A stretch of 6,231 nucleotides of DNA, taken from NCBI GenBank assembly GCA_023701075.1, contig JAMPXQ010000085.1, positions 1-6,231 on the forward strand, written 5' to 3'. The position numbers and the translations under genes were made by a program. Shown here piece after piece: positions 4,851-6,231 of the stretch. Positions within the stretch are counted from its first letter, which is position 1. The number at the start of each line of letters is the position of its first letter. The stretch is from Candidatus Woesearchaeota archaeon (GTDB lineage Archaea > Nanobdellota > Nanobdellia > Woesearchaeales > GW2011-AR15). A model generated the notes under the pieces. The model had not been told where the DNA came from. It was given only the letters and a program-made list of their open reading frames with translations, and ran no database searches.

Positions 4851-6182
4851 TTATGCAAAGAACTCCTGAAGTCCTAATTGCTTATTCTCTATCTTTGTGA
4901 CAGCATGCTTTGGAAGGTCTTTTGTCTCATCAAACACCGGGACGCCGTATACACCATCATAACCGGGGATGACCCTTATCTCCTGGTTCCTGCTTCTGAT
5001 TATTGCATCAACCATCGTCTCATCCAGGTATTTTTCTAGCTCTGTCTTTGGGGTTGTCCTTAGGATATCATATTCACTGCCTAACTTTCCGACTATCTTA
5101 TAATATGTCTCCCATACAGTCTTTGTCGCAACTGCTTTCCCTTTCACTGCGGAGATTATATCTGATAATGGTATGTATTTCTTATATTCTGGAGCGTTGT
5201 CCTTATGGTATCCAAATGGTCTGTCAGCTAATTCCTCTACTCTATTCTCTACTCCAATAGTCAGAGGGCGGCCGCATTTGGGGCATATCTTATTCAGTTT
5301 ATTAGCTTCTTTTGGGCTCAGAAAAACACCGCAGCTCCTATGCCCATCCCAGTGATACTTGCCATAGCCTGGGTCAACTTCTATAGTACCTTTCAATCCT
5401 TCTTTTGTCTTTATGGCTTTTATTATATTATCATATGTCAATTCTTTGAGGTCAAATACTGTCGCTTCCCTTCCAAGCCGCCATGGCCAGTAGCTGTGTG
5501 AATCTGAGCAGCTGATGAGCGAATACCTATCAAGCTGCGAGAGCCTCCAATTCATCTCCGGGTCTGATGAAAGGCCGGTTTCCATGGCATGGATCTCTTT
5601 TTCTTTTTCCTGGAATGCTTCCTTGACCGAATCAAACCCGCCGTTGCTTCCAAAGAGCCCGAACCATGGTGTCCAGATATGGGCAGGAATTATCTCTATA
5701 TCCTTATCCACTTCTTTCATCATCTCGACAAATTCAGGGCATGACATGCCAAATATAGGTCGGCCGTCATAATCTATCCTGCCTCTTTTTAGAAGTGCTT
5801 CTGACACCTGAGACGCTACATCAAGGGACTTTGCCCAGATGACGTTATGGATCTTTCTTCCTTTGCCGCCTTGTGAATAGATGAGCGAGATCTCAGATGT
5901 GAGCATGAACGGATAGCCGGTCTTTGTCTTAGGTATCCCGCTGCCATCCTCTATCAGATTCTCTCTGAGCTCTTTTTGCCATTTAGGATGCTGAAAGTCG
6001 CCGGTGCCCATGAGACCCACACCTTTTATCCTGGCATATTTCTCCATGTTTGAGATGTCCAGGTCCTTTGAACAGGCCCTTGAATATTTAGAATGCAGAT
6101 GCAAGTCTGAGATTATCTCGATTGTATACCCACCGAGAATACTAATCTGAAGATAGAATATAAAGGTTACTGAAAAAAACAA
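4851..6182 (-). CDS. Endonuclease Q family DNA repair nuclease (PHP domain, zinc finger, PIP box)
   Basis: EndoQ enzymes nick DNA on the 5' side of deaminated bases (uracil, hypoxanthine, xanthine) and abasic sites. In the 443-residue reading, the PHP metal-site residues are present: SDLHLHSKYSRA (H28, H30), GTGDFQHP (D62), LTSEISLIY (E97), KIHNV (H112), IPAHIWTPWF (H168) and SCSDSHS (D227, H229). ETGLSSDPEMNWRLS (201-215) and LGREA (236-240) are family blocks. A zinc-finger region follows: GHRSC (H281, C284) and CPKCG (C300, C303), then VENRVEELADRP. The C-terminal domain ends QLGLQEFFA (435-443), a perfect QxxLxxFF PIP box for PCNA. Homologues are often mislabelled as UvrD helicase, but no helicase motif is present. 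The only conventional start is TTG at 6182, just after an in-frame stop at 6206-6204; the first 20 residues look non-coding and a non-AUG start near 6122 is possible. Convergent with serS; no partner gene nearby. Confidence 0.87.
   Translation of the reverse strand: MFFSVTFIFYLQISILGGYTIEIISDLHLHSKYSRACSKDLDISNMEKYARIKGVGLMGTGDFQHPKWQKELRENLIEDGSGIPKTKTGYPFMLTSEISLIYSQGGKGRKIHNVIWAKSLDVASQVSEALLKRGRIDYDGRPIFGMSCPEFVEMMKEVDKDIEIIPAHIWTPWFGLFGSNGGFDSVKEAFQEKEKEIHAMETGLSSDPEMNWRLSQLDRYSLISCSDSHSYWPWRLGREATVFDLKELTYDNIIKAIKTKEGLKGTIEVDPGYGKYHWDGHRSCGVFLSPKEANKLNKICPKCGRPLTIGVENRVEELADRPFGYHKDNAPEYKKYIPLSDIISAVKGKAVATKTVWETYYKIVGKLGSEYDILRTTPKTELEKYLDETMVDAIIRSRNQEIRVIPGYDGVYGVPVFDETKDLPKHAVTKIENKQLGLQEFFA
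6124..6166 (-). promoter_or_regulatory. Candidate TATA box and SD for a shorter endonuclease Q start
   Basis: On the minus strand CCTTTATATTC (6166-6156) is a good archaeal TATA box lying inside the first codons of the longest reading frame. Its predicted transcription start is near 6134, just before CGGTGGG, an SD-like GGTG. The first in-frame codon at suitable spacing is ATC (6122-6120), directly before the conserved EIISDLHLH strand. If this promoter is used, translation must begin at a non-AUG codon. A competing AT-rich box lies further upstream at about 6213-6229. Confidence 0.35.
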
Positions 6183-6212
6183 GAAATCGCGGTGATGGAT
6201 TAATCAAGGTAT

Positions 6213-6229
6213 TTTTTATAAATAAATAC
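6213..6229 (-). promoter_or_regulatory. Possible upstream TATA-like element for the endonuclease Q gene
   Basis: The minus strand reads TATTTATTTATAAAAAA. With archaeal spacing it would start transcription near 6190-6194, about 10 nt before the TTG at 6182, which has no SD. It would support the long reading frame. The element is simple AT-rich sequence close to the window edge, so support is weak. Confidence 0.25.
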
Positions 6230-6231
6230 AA

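Noticed and set aside
4851..6182. UvrD/Rep helicase annotation for the PHP-domain gene
   Set aside because: No Walker A/B or other helicase motifs; the PHP metal residues and the EndoQ family blocks are present instead.
6200..6229. Possible end of an upstream minus-strand gene (VFIYKKYLD then TAA) followed by a T7 run at 6179-6173
   Set aside because: Only nine codons are visible at the window edge; nothing recognisable supports a coding frame.

Overview
The window looks like an archaeal chromosome segment. The evidence is a secreted S-layer protein of the archaeal type, BRE/TATA-like promoter elements in place of bacterial -35/-10 boxes, Shine-Dalgarno (SD) sites matching the archaeal 16S tail (GGAGGTG, AGGTGAT), T-tract terminators, and an endonuclease Q ending in a PCNA-binding PIP box. 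The S-layer N-terminus (signal peptide with AMA cleavage site, then a DFPAPFV...VVGAAADTADVLG block) resembles those I associate with DPANN-type archaea such as Woesearchaeota or Pacearchaeota. That placement is an inference from memory.

Layout. Positions 1-1699 (minus strand) hold the first 566 codons of an S-layer protein gene that runs off the left edge. Positions 1700-2178 are a 479-base divergent intergenic region, the richest non-coding part of the window. It holds the S-layer leader (a perfect hairpin whose loop is the SD core, an A-run, a possible 10-codon upstream ORF), the S-layer promoter, two inverted repeats, a pair of near-identical TATA boxes exactly 33 bp apart facing right, and a cluster of TA(T/G)GTCATA repeats next to the antiporter start. 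Positions 2179-3450 (plus) encode a CPA2/NapA-like sodium (or potassium)/proton antiporter. A T-tract and a new promoter separate it from serS (3508-4785, plus), seryl-tRNA synthetase. A convergent 65-base gap leads to an endonuclease Q family gene (4851-6182, minus), which has an unclear translation start.

The four genes are not an obvious pathway: cell envelope, ion homeostasis, translation and DNA repair. Each appears to have its own promoter, so I do not call an operon. The only suggestive pairing is the divergent S-layer and antiporter genes, both acting at the cell surface and sharing one control region. I see no mobile element, CRISPR array, tRNA or rRNA. I did not find a convincing new multi-gene system. 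The observations most worth testing are the S-layer leader, the repeat-rich divergent promoter region, and the start codon and PIP box of the endonuclease Q.
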